Source: Chamaecrista fasciculata (Eukaryota > Streptophyta > Magnoliopsida > Fabales > Fabaceae). From it: 64,000 nt of DNA. Both the position numbers and the translations under genes were made by a program. The DNA lies in assembly GCA_003254925.1 (NCBI GenBank), contig QANZ01030783.1:62001-126000 (forward strand), in the 5' to 3' direction. Below the pieces are notes generated by a model. The model saw only the letters and a program-made list of their open reading frames with translations, was not told where the DNA came from and did no database searches. Position 1 is the stretch's first letter. The number at the start of each line of letters is the position of its first letter. Below are positions 24,430-36,689 of this stretch, piece after piece.

Positions 24430-25684
24430 GGGACTTGGGAGGCGGCAACTACTAAAGGAGGAGGCTGAGAGTGAGAGAGTTCAATTAATTGCTAATTAAG
24501 AAACTTACTGATTGATTTGAGATTGTGTAATTGAATTCTGATATCAGATTTAGTGGTATTCAAATTTCAATTTTAATCAAGAAGATTTCATCATCTAGAT
24601 TTCAGATTTTGTGGGATTCCTTTTAGAAAAAAAAAAAAGGGCCATATGGACTTTCGATTCATTGGGCTTAACCGGGCTGACGATTTGACCCGAATATTTT
24701 TCAGGTCAGATGATTTCTGGTCTGATTAGGCCATTCAGATCAGATTGGTGCCCGATTCATCAAGTTTTGGGTTGAACTGGATAATTCGATCCGAGTTTAC
24801 TTACTATGATTTTAAGAACAAACTTAATAATAAATAAATATTAAAAACAAAAGTAAAAATGAACGTAAAATTCGTAGACAATAGGAATGCCTTTGTCTTA
24901 ATTTTCCAAAAATTAAGATAATTAAGAGCAAACTTTTAGAATTATTCTCACACTCGCATGCAGTACAGGTGTAATGTGGGCAGTATAGTAATGGAAAATG
25001 ATGTGGTGTACTGTAAGTCTACCCATGTGGCTTCACGTATATAAATTGTTTAAACTTTCAAATGATTTCCGTGTGAATAATTAAATATGTTGTTATGTAG
25101 AATTCATAAGAAGAGAAGACAACAATGGAATAGATTGCTAGCTTGTCGTCATTACTTAGTGAAATGCGTTACGCTACTTTATCACACCATAGGCATATAT
25201 ATAGATACCCCACAACTTAATTGTAACTTCAATTATGTGGTTTAATATTGTTAGGAGTGAATCGTTTGATGATTCAGATAGATATTTAGTTGATAATTTT
25301 ATCAATTTATTCGAGTGAACCATCGATCGAACTAGTTAAAATAATAAATAATAAATAATAAATACTTTTAATATATATAAAATATAAATATCATATACAC
25401 ACAATTAAAATTAATAATTCATCATTTTTTTTAGACTTAAATAGAGTACTACGTTATAAGAATAATACAAAGATATAAAATAAAGATAACATAACATATA
25501 TATAACTAGATATGTTTTTAAATTAATAAATTTTATACAAATCAAATAAATCTTTTTATAAAATAAAAAAAAAACTAAATGAACTTGAGCTCTGATTTAA
25601 ATAAATATATAAATATATAAATAAAATAAATATTAATTAATTTAAATAAAAATATTTCATAATTGATAACATATAACTATAAAC

Positions 25685-26030
25685 CTAGGAAGCATGGACA
25701 CTTCATTTTGAAGGCGTGTCGCCGTGTCAGACACGTGTCAGTGTCCGACACTCGTATGACACCGACACTACACATATCCATAAATTTTAGAATATAAATC
25801 AATTTTTTGTAACTTTAACATGATAGGCAAGAGAAAATAATAATAGATATGACATATATTATGAATAAAAATTGTAATTTTTAATTTTTTCATTAAAAAT
25901 TATGAATATTTAATTATTTATATATATAAATATATGCCGTGTCGTGTCGCGTAATTTTGAGAGGTTGACGTGTCGATGTGTCCGTTTCCGTGTCGTGTCC
26001 CGTGTCCGTGTCAGTGTCCATGCTTCATAG
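25685..26030. mobile_element. hAT-type MITE with 8-bp target-site duplication
   Basis: A 346-bp element opens CTAGGAAGCATGGACAC. Its right end, complemented, reads CTATGAAGCATGGACAC (16 of 17). The 8-bp direct repeat CTATAAAC flanks it (25677-25684 and 26031-26038), as expected for hAT transposition. Subterminal blocks are rich in GTGTC/GACAC motifs (gtgtcgtgtcc, gtgtccgacac) and the centre is AT-rich. It has no coding capacity. Confidence 0.87.
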
Positions 26031-27089
26031 CTATAAACTTTATGTAACAAATAAGATATACTTATGAATCCATAATTTTATTGTCCTACATAAATAAAAT
26101 ATACAAAAGTCACAACATGAATAATTATTAGGTTAGTAAAAATGAAAAAAAAAAATGAGTTTTTTCTTTGTTTTAATAAGTTTACAATATTTTCAATTGA
26201 GTATTATATTATTTTTTTTGCATTTGGCCTACAAAAACAACAAAAAAAAACATTAAAAAAATGATTTTTTCATAAAAAATAGTGACCCGGGTCAATCCGA
26301 TCCGAGGCGGTTTTGGACAATTCAAAGCGGTCCAACCTTCTGCACGGTCTAATGGTCCAAACTGAGACGCCTTCACTCTCGAGTCCCGGTCTGACCGGTT
26401 CGACCGTCTAGTCCGGTCCGAGTTTTATAACATTGTTTAACTATATGTATAATTAGAGAATTGTACGTAACTCTTTCATTAATAATGTCAACATGATGTT
26501 GCACGAGATCTTATATATCCTCGCGAAAGAGAAGTGAAAAGTATTGTTTGACGAATCCTAGCAACTTTGTCAAATTAAACCAATCAGCCTTAATTCCCTC
26601 TTGTCTTGCATCATATATGTTTACACTTACCAATTTCTCCACTTTCATTACTCCTTTTAATATACTAAAGGATAAAATTTAGCTAAGATTTTTTTCTTAT
26701 TCTAAACGCAAAGTCGTCTTCTTCTGCTGCCTACAATTGTATTTAACTATTTATCACTTAAAAGTTAAAAGTACACAAGAAAAACCCAGCTTCTATATTT
26801 TCAAGCAGAGACTCATCATCAGACAAATGGGAATTAAGGATCCTACTCCTATGGTGACATTAAGAATGAAGCAAATGGCTACAACTACTACTATTACTAT
26901 GTCTTACACTTCCTTTCTGCTTCTTGTTCTTGTTCTATTATCACAGGCTTGTTCTTCTGCTTCTTCTGAAATCTCTCATAAAGAGGTTAAGTTTCTTCCT
27001 GGGTTTGAGGGTCCTCTTCCTTTCCATCTTGAAACTGGGTATGTGTTAATTAAAGCTTGAAACTTTCAGATTATAATTATAATTATACA

Positions 27090-27859
27090 GGTAAATTACA
27101 CTTTGATACCCTGTTCTATGGACCGATTTCATTTTGGTACCATGTTCTTTCAAAAGTAACACTTTGGTATCCTGTTTTTTGCACTGTTAACATTTTGATA
27201 CCTTGTTCTTTCAAAAGTGACATTTTAGTACCTTGTTTTTTGCACCGTTAATACTTTGGTACCCTAACAAAGACAGAACATGGTAACAAATCGTGAAAGA
27301 ACAGGGTACCAAAGTGAAGTCGGTCCATAGAACAGGGTACCAAAATGTTAATGGTACAAAAAACATGGTACCAAAATGTTAATGGTACAAACCAAAGTGA
27401 AATCGGTCTATAGAATAGGGTGCCAAAGTGAAATTTACCCTATTTATATTATCTGTGGTTTGACCCTATTTCACTTTGGTACCCTGTGGTTTGAAACTTG
27501 ACACTTTGGTACCCTGTGGTATTCTCCATTAACACTTTGGTACCCTTGGAGCTATTTTGTAATTTTAACCATAATAAATTTTACAAAAATTACATATTGA
27601 CCCCAAAAAAATTTTAAATTTTTCATTTTAGTCCCTATATAATATGTATCCAGGGACCTATTTGTAATTTTTTGAAAATTTTTTGGGGTCAATATGTAAT
27701 TTTTGCAAAATTTGTTATGGTTAAAATTACAAAATAGCTCCAAAGGGTACCAAAGTGTTAATGGAGAATACCACAGGGTACCAAAGTGTCAAGTTTCCAA
27801 CCACAGGGTACCAAAGTGAAATAGGGTCAAACCACAGGGTACCAAAGTGTAATTTACCC
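27090..27859. mobile_element. Two adjoining MULE-type MITEs in intron 1 of SCPL copy 3
   Basis: The first (about 27090-27440) opens GGTAAATTACACTTTG and closes with the near complement AAAGTGAAATTTACCC. The second (about 27452-27859) lacks its left tip and closes GTGTAATTTACCC. It shares the internal 'ccaaaaaaattttaaat ... attttttggggtcaat' hairpin with the complete copies at 37215 and 47586. Copies 1 and 2 have no such insertion, so both arrived after duplication and lengthened intron 1 to 874 bp. Confidence 0.7.
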
Positions 27860-30800
27860 TTGTTATTAATTAGTATATATATGTATGTGATGATTATTGA
27901 TGAAATACAAAGGTATGTGGGAGTGGGTGAATCAGAGACAGAGAAAGTAGAGCTATTTTACTACTTTGTGAAGTCAGAGAAGAATCCTAAAGAGGACCCT
28001 CTTATGCTTTGGCTTACTGGTGGAAAAGGTTGCTCTGCCCTCTCTTCCCTTGCCTTTGAAATTGGTAATACATTCTCTTCCTCTTTTTTTTTTTTTTTTT
28101 TNTTTTTTTTTTTTTTTTTGAAGTACAGTTTTTTTCAGCCATTTTATTTATATGTTAAAATACATGAAATTCTTAAAGAAAGCTTTGTACATTTTATATA
28201 TGTGCACTTTTATCTGAAGTGTTGAACCAAACCAATGCTTTTGTTGTAGGTCCATTTAATTTCAAGATTGAGGAATACAGTGGTAGTCTGCCTACACTGG
28301 TCTCAAATCCACACTCATGGACCAAGGTTATTTTGTACCTTGATTGAATTCTATGAGTTGTTCAATTTTTAGAACTTTAATATAGTAAGCTAACAATTTA
28401 AAAGATCACTCTAAATTGATAACTTAAATTTTAAAAGATTAAAATATACAATTTGATCCTTGAAAAAAATTAAACGGTATACTAATTAGCTCTTGTCATG
28501 AACTAAACTATACATTTCAATATTTAAGAAAAAGAGTTATTAGTCTACTCATATATATAGTATTTGATACTAGATGATCGAGTTTGTGTCAGGTTTGCAG
28601 CATAATATTTGTAGATTTACCTGCTAACACTGGATTTTCCTATACAACTCTTCCTGTTGAAACTCAACGAAGTGACTCCAAACAAATCCAACACGCCCTT
28701 CAATTTTTCAGGAAGGTACAAACTCTTTCTCTCTCTCACACACATATATATGTATTGTTTGATTCCTTTTATTACTTCAAAGTCCAATACAGAGTATTTG
28801 AGTTTTTTAGCTAGTCTTATTTATATTCTTGTGTGCATGGATGCAGTGGCTGATTGGTCATCCTGAATTTCTGTCAAATTCAATATACGTTGGTGGAGAC
28901 TCATATTCTGGATATATTGTCCCACCACTCTCCCTTGCAATTCTCAAAGGTCTACTTACTTTATCTAAATTTATAATTTAGTCCCTATAATCTAACTTTT
29001 AAAGAAACTATTCTTTATAGTTTGTAAATGTTTTTAAGTTTTATTACTTACGATATTCTTGTTTGTCTAGAGTTGACTGAACCAACAGATCTAGAGTTGA
29101 CTGAACCAACAGATCGTGATTTGCAAATCAAAAGTCAGAATGTTTGAATTTTAATATTATTGAGTTGTTAATATTGATATTAATCGATATAAAATGAATT
29201 GAATTAGTTTTTCATCTATTTTTCTTTTTTTTCGAAAGCTCTGAATAAGCAATATCATTTAGGAGTGAACAAAACTCGGCCCGACTAACCTGGTCTAGCT
29301 CTTGTAAGTTCAGCCTGGGATATACCCTTTATCTAAATTTATTGATTGTATATTAAAAAAATACATAAAACATAAACTTAATCTCAATTAAATCAATATT
29401 TTTTCAACAAAAAAATTAAATTAAATATTTTGATTATAAAAATATCACTAAAATGATCCAAAATTAATTTTTTGAACAATATATACAAGCTAAAAATCAT
29501 ATAAAATAAATAAATGACTTAAGTAAATAAATATAAAAAATTTAAAAAAGAAAATGGCCCGGTGCACCCACTATCATCGCATATTTATGCTCAACTATCA
29601 AATACCGAATTTTAAACATTTATGAGAAATAACTTGAAATTTGTATGAGTTTGCAGGAAATGAAGACAATGTAGAGCCTTGGATCAATTTCCAGGTATGT
29701 GATTATCCATGTTTCTAACTTTCCTTCAATGGAGATTAATGAACATAGGAATAATTAAGACTAGTTTTGTATCTAACTAATGATCTTAAAAATATTTAGG
29801 GATACATACTAGGGAATCCTACCACAGATGCATCTATAGATGGCAACTCTAAGATCCCATATGCTCATGGCCATGGTCTTATTTCTGATGAACTCTATGA
29901 GGTAACTAATTCATAATTCTTTACACATAATCAATTAAATCAAATCAATAATAATGGCCTTGCTTAATTGCAATATCTAATAATGAATTTCACATCATTA
30001 TTAATTAATATTTATTTATGCTTGCAGTCATTGAAGAGAAGTTGTCGAGGAGAGTACCAAAATGTAGATCCTAGTAATACATTATGTGCCAGAAATATTG
30101 CAGCCTTCCAAAAGGTCTAATGACACTATGACAGTGATTTCATTTCATGCAAGTTCTTAATTAGTTACAATCATTCATTTTATTTTTCATCCCTTTTATG
30201 ATAATATTAATAATAATATATGTATATTTCAATTGTTATTATCAGTGTGTTTCAGGAATAAGTGAAGCACAAATTTTGGAACGCTCTTGTCCCTATCTTT
30301 CTCCAAGACCTCAAGAGTTCTTTGGAAGAAGATCTCTGAATGAAATATCTGAATTCAGTCAACCACTTCCTACTATAGGATGTAAAGTTAGTTATTTCTT
30401 TCTTCATATTATTAACTAATTAAATCTTATTTTGATCTTTTATATATTATTTTTTAGGAAACCGATCTTTGAATTTACACCGAGTTAATGAATTGATCAA
30501 TTATAAATAATCAAAATATATTATTCAGTTCTTGAATTATTACAGTTATTATCGATTTAGTCATTGAGGACCAAAAAATAAAAATTCAGTATAAATTCAA
30601 AGACAAAAATATTACTTNTTGCAAAATTTGTTATGGTTAAAATTACAAAATAGCTCCAAAGGGTACCAAAGTGTTAATGGAGAATAACACAGGGTACCAA
30701 AGTGTAATTTACCCTAAAATTTTAGTCCTTTAACACTTTTTGATTTGGGTTTGATTGTAACATTTGTTTTTATTTAAGGGTCTAACATTTGTTTTTATTT

Positions 30801-31406
30801 GGTTTGCATGTATGAAGCTTTTTGAGGCTGTGCTGGCGCTATATTGGACAAATGATGATAGAGTTCGCAAGGCACTTGGCATCCGTGAGGTAATTCTTTA
30901 TGATGACTATGAAATATGAATGTTTATCTTTTCTTTTCTTTTTAATGAAAAATATTAAAGTTTACTAAATCATACCATAAAATAAAAGTTTAAGAACACT
31001 TATAATTAATCAGATAATTCCAATCAAATGCTAAAAAATAATAATAATTTATAAATATTGTTAAACTAAATAAGTGAAATATGAACATAACTGATTTTTA
31101 TTTAGAAGAATAATATAGGATAAAAGCTACCATTGTTTTTTGTGTTATCAATAAAATTATTATTATTATACTTCCTATATGTTAGAAAAGTAATATTCTT
31201 TAAAGTTGTAAATGTCATAGATCATTCTTTTGACGAATGAGTGAAAGTTTTTACAAAAAAATATTACACTAGAAGTAAATCTGAAAAAAAAAATCATCAC
31301 CAAACTTAGAATACTAGAGATTCAACTTATTTTTATGAAAGAAAATGAAAATTAGAGAAGGAATTATCTAGATAGGCAACACCCTCCTTTTGGATCTGAT
31401 TTACTA

Positions 31407-32153
31407 TAGGTGGCAATTTTAACTCATTACCCACCAACCCAACCCAAACCCATTTAGATAATAGATCAAGATGAGTTGGGTCCAAAATTGACGCATTAAA
31501 ATTTGGATTGGGTTTCATGAAAGGGGATGAATATGAATTTTATAAATTTTTGCAAAAATTACACAATGCCCGCCAAATAATTTCAAAATTTACAAAAAGT
31601 CTCTAAACCATAATATTTGAGGGTTAAAATGAAAATTATAAAAAAAATTTGGACCTAAATTTTAATTTTTAAAAATATTGGAAAAATGATAAAATTACAA
31701 ATTAGTCCTAATTTGGAAAAATAATGCATTTTAATCCCACCAAATTGTGCGTTCAGTGGAATGAAGATGAATTTTGCAAATTTTTACATAAATTACAGAA
31801 TGCCCCTAAATATTTTCAAAATTTACAAAAAAGTCCTTAGATCATGATATTTGAGGACTAAAATGAAAATTTTTAAAAAGAATTGGGGTCAAAATGTAAT
31901 TTTTAAAAATATGAAAAAGGTGGAATTGCAAATCAGTCCAAAATCTGAAAAAGAATACTATTTAGTCTTAAATTTGAATAATCTAAAAATTATTCTCATT
32001 AATTAGTTTATAAATTAAATAATATAAATATTTTAAGATAGACTCATGGTTGGGTTAGATCAACCCTTAATTTTATGGGTCATGACTCATCCATGACCCA
32101 TTTAACCCAACTATTTGCAACCCAACCTAAAACCAACTCAACCATTTGTCACC
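31407..32153. mobile_element. MITE-like element with GGTGGCAA/TTGTCACC termini (SCPL copy 3 intron)
   Basis: The left side starts GGTGGCAATTTTAACTC and continues into 'acccaacccaaaccc'. The right side runs 'aacccaacctaaaacc' to TTTGTCACC, so the termini are inverted and imperfect. The interior carries a direct tandem duplication. It sits where exons 11-12 should lie, so an insertion-deletion event here could have removed them. No target-site duplication found. Confidence 0.5.
31527..31965. repeat. Direct tandem duplication, period about 234 bp
   Basis: Two diverged copies begin near 31533 and 31767 with ATGAATTTT followed by 'aaatttttgca', then 'caatgccc', 'caaaatttacaaaaa', 'gatatttgagg(a/g)(c/t)taaaatgaaa' and 'aatttttaaaaatat'. 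The duplication lies inside the MITE-like element at 31407-32153. Confidence 0.65.
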
Positions 32154-32337
32154 CTGTGATTTACCAACCTGGATGGTTGGATCCTCTGAAATTTGTAGTC
32201 TCTATAATTCTTTAAATTTGGCCATGTTGAAACGGTCCGTTTTTTTATATGAATCATCACATATTAATAAGATATATGTGGTTTAAATTTGGCCAAAATA
32301 TATATATATGGTTTACGTGCCCTAAACTCCTAGTATA

Positions 32338-32482
32338 TCTTATATTACATGGCTCCACCCCTTTCTGGTCGTCCATGTTTAAAACTATAGTCCATGAAAT
32401 TAAAAATAAGAGAAAATTTACTATTTAGTCTCTCTTTTTTTACTAAGTTAACAATTTAGTCCCTTATTTATTCTACATACAT
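32338..32482 (+). mobile_element. Mini-Helitron-like element, truncated at a single N
   Basis: It begins TCTTATATTACATGG after an A and follows the 36360 copy through 'ttattctacatacat', stopping exactly at the N at 32483. The terminal hairpin and CTAG end are missing. The sudden truncation at an N suggests a faulty contig join rather than a biological deletion. Confidence 0.6.
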
Positions 32483-32483
32483 N

Positions 32484-34049
32484 CTTGAAGGGATACAAAA
32501 ATTTGCATCTAGTGACTAATTCAATAAAAATATAAAGAATGTTATATGAATTGGTCCATATATAAATTATATCAATTTAACTGTCCATTCCTGTCTGGCC
32601 AAAAACAAATAAATTATATCAATTTAACTGTGATTGAAACATGGAGTTGATGCTCTGTTTTGCAGGTATACAAGAGTGTATTCAAATAAGATGACCTTCG
32701 CTACTATAAAGGCAAGATAGATGTTTCCATTTGTGTTGATAATTTTTCTTCTTGTCAAAGAATTAAAAGAAATACTATTACACAAGTCATTTAACAATAT
32801 GGATGTTAATTCGTATGTTCTAATTTATACACACACACAAACACGAACTCTAATTTATGTTCTAATTCGTATGACTATAGTATTATATATATACAAATAT
32901 TTAAGAGCAGTTTACATGAATTTGCAGGGTGGAGGGCACACAGCTCCTGAGTACAAACCTAAAGAATGCTTTGCAATGTTTCAGAGGTGGATTTCTCAAA
33001 AGCCACTGTGATTTTCGTTAATGGGATTTTCACATTTTGAGAGAAAAAGTAAAAACAAATTAATGTGAAACATGGTATTGTCAGTCACTAGGGGTGTTCA
33101 AACTTCGGTTTGGATCGGTTTTGACATTTTTTTTCAACCGAACCGAACAAATTGGATGACAACCAAAGCCATCCAATCAATCCAGTCATTTTAGGTCAAC
33201 CGAACCAATCCAAACCGACTTTAATCGGTTTGGATTGGATCGGTTAATCGGTTTTCTATATATTCATTAAGTTAAAAATCTAAAAAATACAAAATATATA
33301 AAAATCTAGAAAATATAAGAAAAGATTAGAAACTGTAAATTGTGATGAAGGATAAAGATTGNTAGAATAAAATTTAAAATTTCTCTTAAACATTCACTCC
33401 ACCAACTCAACATAATTCTTTTTCATCATTTAATACAATTATATTATATAGATAGTTAATATTAGACTAGAAGGGATGCAAAAATTTTCACCCAGTGACT
33501 TATTCAATAAAAATATAAAGAATGTTATATGAGTTGGTATATAATAAATTATGTCATTTTAACTGTGAATGAAACATGGAGTTGATGCTCTGTTTTGCAG
33601 GTATACAAGAGTGTATTCAAATAGGATGACCTACGCTACTATAAAGGCAAGAAAGATGTTTCAATTTGTGTTGATAATTTTTCTTCTTGTCAAAGAAAAA
33701 GGAATACTATTAGACAAGTCATTTAACAATATGGATGTTAATTCGTATGTTCTAACTTATACCTACACACGAACTCGATCACTTAACAATTTGTGTTGAT
33801 GGGTTGAGATGTAGGAATATTAGATGAAATTGATGATTATTATATATATAAAAAGTATTTAAGAATAGTGTTTTTACATGAATTTGCAGGGTGGAGGGCA
33901 CACAGCTCCTGAGTACAAACCTAAAGAATGCTTTGCAATGTTTCAGAGGTGGATTTCTCAAAACCCATTGTGATTTTCGTTGATGGGATTTTCACATTTT
34001 GAGAGAAAAAATAAAAACAAATTAATATGAAACATGGTATTGTCAATCA
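32484..34049. repeat. Tandem duplication carrying SCPL exons 13-14
   Basis: The block 32484-33089 recurs at about 33472-34049. It includes 'gaagggat(a/g)caaaaatt', exon 13, the GC-donor intron, exon 14 and the 3' flank ending 'aaacatggtattgtca'. Between the blocks are one end of a MITE (33090-33361) and a single N (33362). Exon 14 differs by only a few bases (AAGCCACTG against AACCCATTG). It may be a true duplication, the tail of a collapsed fourth gene, or two haplotypes joined in series. Confidence 0.75.
33090..33361. repeat. One terminus of a MITE, cut by a single N
   Basis: It begins TAGGGGTGTTCAAAC and contains inverted 'cggtttgga' and 'tccaaaccg' blocks, which resemble one end of hAT-like plant MITEs. 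The expected matching terminus is absent: the sequence reaches the N at 33362 first. Confidence 0.45.
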
Positions 34050-34249
34050 CATGTTAAGTACCATATCCTAATAACTAGATCAATTGCAAGATCCTAGGTG
34101 TATACTTGTATAGATAATTACTTGTGAAGTACAGTGTGAAATGTACAAGGCATATATATTTTACTTTCACATACTAGTGTTTTTGTTTCATTTAGAGGAC
34201 CTTGGACATTCTTGATGTTAAAAAACATAATATATTTATATACTATATA

Positions 34250-34660
34250 TAGTATAAGACATAGTGATATAGAAGATGTAAAGATTTAGTCTTATACTCT
34301 TATTTGTTAAGATTTAAGATATCTTATGTAATTTTTGAGTGACTTGTATTTTAATTAGATACCATATATTTTAGGATAGAATCCTTGGTGACTAAGAAAT
34401 TAGGTACTTGGGCCTATTGGGCTTAGGTTAAGTAATCATTGAGGATCTAGGGTTTGGAATGCCTATAAATAGACTAGTAGCTAATGGTAGAGGCATGACT
34501 TGAGAGGTTCATCAGGTTAGTGTATTCTCAAATTCTATATAGTGAAATCCTTTGTTCTTGGGGTGGATGTCGGTCACACTGACCGAACCACATTGATTGT
34601 CTTGTATTTCTCTATTATTCTCTATATTCCGCATTATTATACTTGTTTTGATCTGTGAAT
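34250..34660 (+). mobile_element. LTR-like segment (probable copia solo LTR)
   Basis: There is a CTATAAATAG core (about 34462), a preceding phrase 'gggcctattgggctta', then 'ggtcacactgaccgaacca' and a T-rich leader ending 'ttccgcattattatac'. This order is typical of the U3-R-U5 layout of plant copia LTRs. I could not place exact TG/CA ends or a duplication, so the limits are approximate. Confidence 0.4.
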
Positions 34661-36359
34661 GTTTGTTAAAAGATACTCTGAATCCTAAGAGAAGAGAATC
34701 ATAAAGTACTATTTTAAATGGTAGATATATTGAAGTGTATATCTATTCAAGTGTCTATGATATAAAATTTTGGAAACTTCGACGAATCTACATTTTAATA
34801 AACTAATTAATTATATCAAATGTATTATTGAGGAAATTTCCTTTTGAGTGTGGTGTGGAGAGGGCTTGAGCTTGAGAAAGATCCCGCAATAAAGATGCAC
34901 AACAATAACTCTCTATGAATCTACTTCGATGCCTCAATATATATATCTCTAGATGAGAGAAGTATATATAAGAGTATTAGAAGATGAACATTACCTGTGT
35001 TAAGGTTTTTTAATCATCACACACATATATATTAGGGACCAAATTGTTGATTTAGTAAAATAAATTAGGAACCAAATTGTTGACTTAGTAAAAAATTAAG
35101 GACAAAATAATAAATTTCCTCTTATTTTAATTATATGTAATATTTTTATCTTAGTATAAGTGGGAGGACGATTAAAAGGCTTCTCCCACATATAATATAG
35201 TATAGATATATATGGAGAAAAAGTGAGAAGTGGTGGGTGATAAAAGGTATTTAAGTGCTAGTGACTCTAGTGCCCGTCTTAATTAGGAGCATATATACTC
35301 TGAGATGTTAGAATTTGGTGGGAGATATCTCAATTATGGAAGTGGTGGTTTCTCGATGACCTTTGACAGAGTATATATAAGCAATAAATGAGACTCACCT
35401 GGAAGTGAGTTGTATAACTGTATTGTATAATTGAGTGGCTATGATGACAACTAGTACTACATTGTAATCTAAGAGATTTGTCCCATATTAATTAAGTTCA
35501 CTGTGAGGATCGTAACGAAGATTATTGCATTAAATGTGACTTGCCCATAAAGAGGGGGCGACTAGCCATCTATATATATCATTTGTTCCTTTGAAAAATA
35601 CAAGATTGAATTTTGGACAACTTGAGCGAAATTATTAGATGAGTGACCATGTGTATATCATATGAGTTTAAAAATATTTATATTAATGAAAACATTTAAT
35701 TTAATTAATTTGTTAGAAAAAGAATTAATTTAATTACGATTAAGTTTATATTTTATATATTTTTAATATATAATTGGTCAAAAAGTAATATAGGAGAGAT
35801 TTTGGAAAAAAAGAATATATATAATCGAACCAAATCAAATAGTATATTTAAATTGAGGATTAAAGACAACAATGAAAAAAAAATAAAAGAGATTTTGGAC
35901 TTCTCCCCTCATTATCTTGCTCCTACTATAAATTCTAAATATTTTAAATGAAAAATATTTTGAAAATGGAGCTGCTTCTCAAATAAGAGGAACGTAAGAG
36001 GAGACTAATCTCCCCTTCAATCTCTTCGGCTCCTTTTAGTAATCCACTCGGGCTATTTTGAGTTTTTGTCTTTTTTAGTAATAAATTTTTTTAGTACTTT
36101 TCCAAATTTTCAATTTTCTACATAATTGATTCTTAGGTCTTCTACACCTTAGAATTGTCGTCTTACAAAATCCATTTACTTCTGCTTCGTCCCCTTCTGC
36201 CCTCGGTTTCACTTTGTTAAGCTTTCGCGACTCCCCATGAGTCCCATGACATTCATAATTCATTCCTGTTTTCTCTTTTTCTTTTCTTTTTTGGTTAGAC
36301 TTCTATATCAACATATATACATAATATTTTGTAGTTTTAATTTATAATATATATATATA
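34661..36359. other. Gene-free intergenic DNA
   Basis: I see no coding signal. The stretch 35033-35165 ('accaaattgttgacttagtaaaa ... aatttcctcttatt') resembles the interior of the mini-Helitron-like elements in reverse and is probably a worn copy. The rest is AT-rich, with microsatellite-like AT runs. Confidence 0.45.
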
Positions 36360-36539
36360 TCTTATATTATATGGCTTCATCCCTTTCTGGTCGTCCATGT
36401 TTAAAATTATAGTCTATGAAATTAAAAATAAGAGAAAATTTACTATTCAGTCTCTCTTTCTTTACTAAGTTAACAATTTAGTCTCTTATTTATTCTACAT
36501 ACATATTTGCGTGTCCGTTAGGGCACGCAAAGCCCCTAG
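36360..36539 (+). mobile_element. Mini-Helitron-like element, complete copy
   Basis: 180 bp: A|TCTTATATTATATGG at the left and CTAG|T at the right. The hairpin GCGTGTCC-GTTA-GGGCACGC (36509-36528) ends 11 nt before the terminus. These are the structural marks of Helitron ends, without any coding region. The small size suggests an extreme non-autonomous derivative. Confidence 0.68.
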
Positions 36540-36689
36540 TCTAATATTATATGGCTCCACCCCTTTCTGGTCGTCCATGTTTAAAAATATAGTCTATGAA
36601 ATTAAAAATAAGAGAAAATTTACTATTTAGTCTCTCTTTCTTTACTAAGTTAACAATTTAGTCCCTTATCGGGCACGCAAAGCCCGTAT
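36540..36689 (+). mobile_element. Mini-Helitron-like element, tandem second copy with worn 3' end
   Basis: It starts TCTAATATTATATGG immediately after the CTAG of the preceding copy, head to tail. It follows the same sequence but has lost the left half of the hairpin; 'cgggcacgcaaagcccgta' remains. Head-to-tail arrays are known for rolling-circle transposons. Confidence 0.62.

Larger units (their letters stand above)
23441..26430. mobile_element. Composite element with CCGGACCGG-type inverted termini
   Basis: The left end reads TTTGAAAACCCGGACCGG and the right end, complemented, TTATAAAACTCGGACCGG (15 of 18 match). Both ends continue into GC-rich 'gacccgggtcaa' phrases. The inside is AT-rich and contains a solo LTR (23969-24429) and a hAT MITE (25685-26030), both with their own target-site duplications, so they inserted into existing sequence. 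Whether the outer termini belong to one element or to two related fragments is not certain. Confidence 0.5.
26827..33973 (+). pseudogene. SCPL copy 3, lacking exons 11-12 and with duplicated terminal exons
   Basis: Recognisable exons: 26827-27038 (or from the conserved ATG at 26851), 27913-28064, 28250-28326, 28593-28715, 28847-28949, 29657-29694, 29800-29901, 30028-30114, 30246-30386, 30818-30889, then exon 13 (32666-32711) and exon 14 (32928-33011), with a second pair at 33601-33646 and 33890-33973. Exons 1-10 are open and carry GDSYSG with the nucleophile Ser and [10 protein letters not shown] could not find exons 11-12 (230 nt, including the catalytic Asp) between 30890 and 32665. Joining exon 10 to either exon 13 shifts the frame and reaches a stop after seven codons. 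As assembled the product would be about 376 residues with no Asp or His. Single Ns at 30618, 32483 and 33362 lie next to truncated repeats, so missing DNA at contig joins could explain both the loss and the duplicate tail. Confidence 0.78.

Noticed and set aside
26827-26850. Upstream ATG of SCPL copy 3 as the ancestral start
   Set aside because: Copies 1 and 2 have ACG and TTG at this position, so the shared start is the ATG at 26851. The upstream codon is kept only as a possible start for copy 3.
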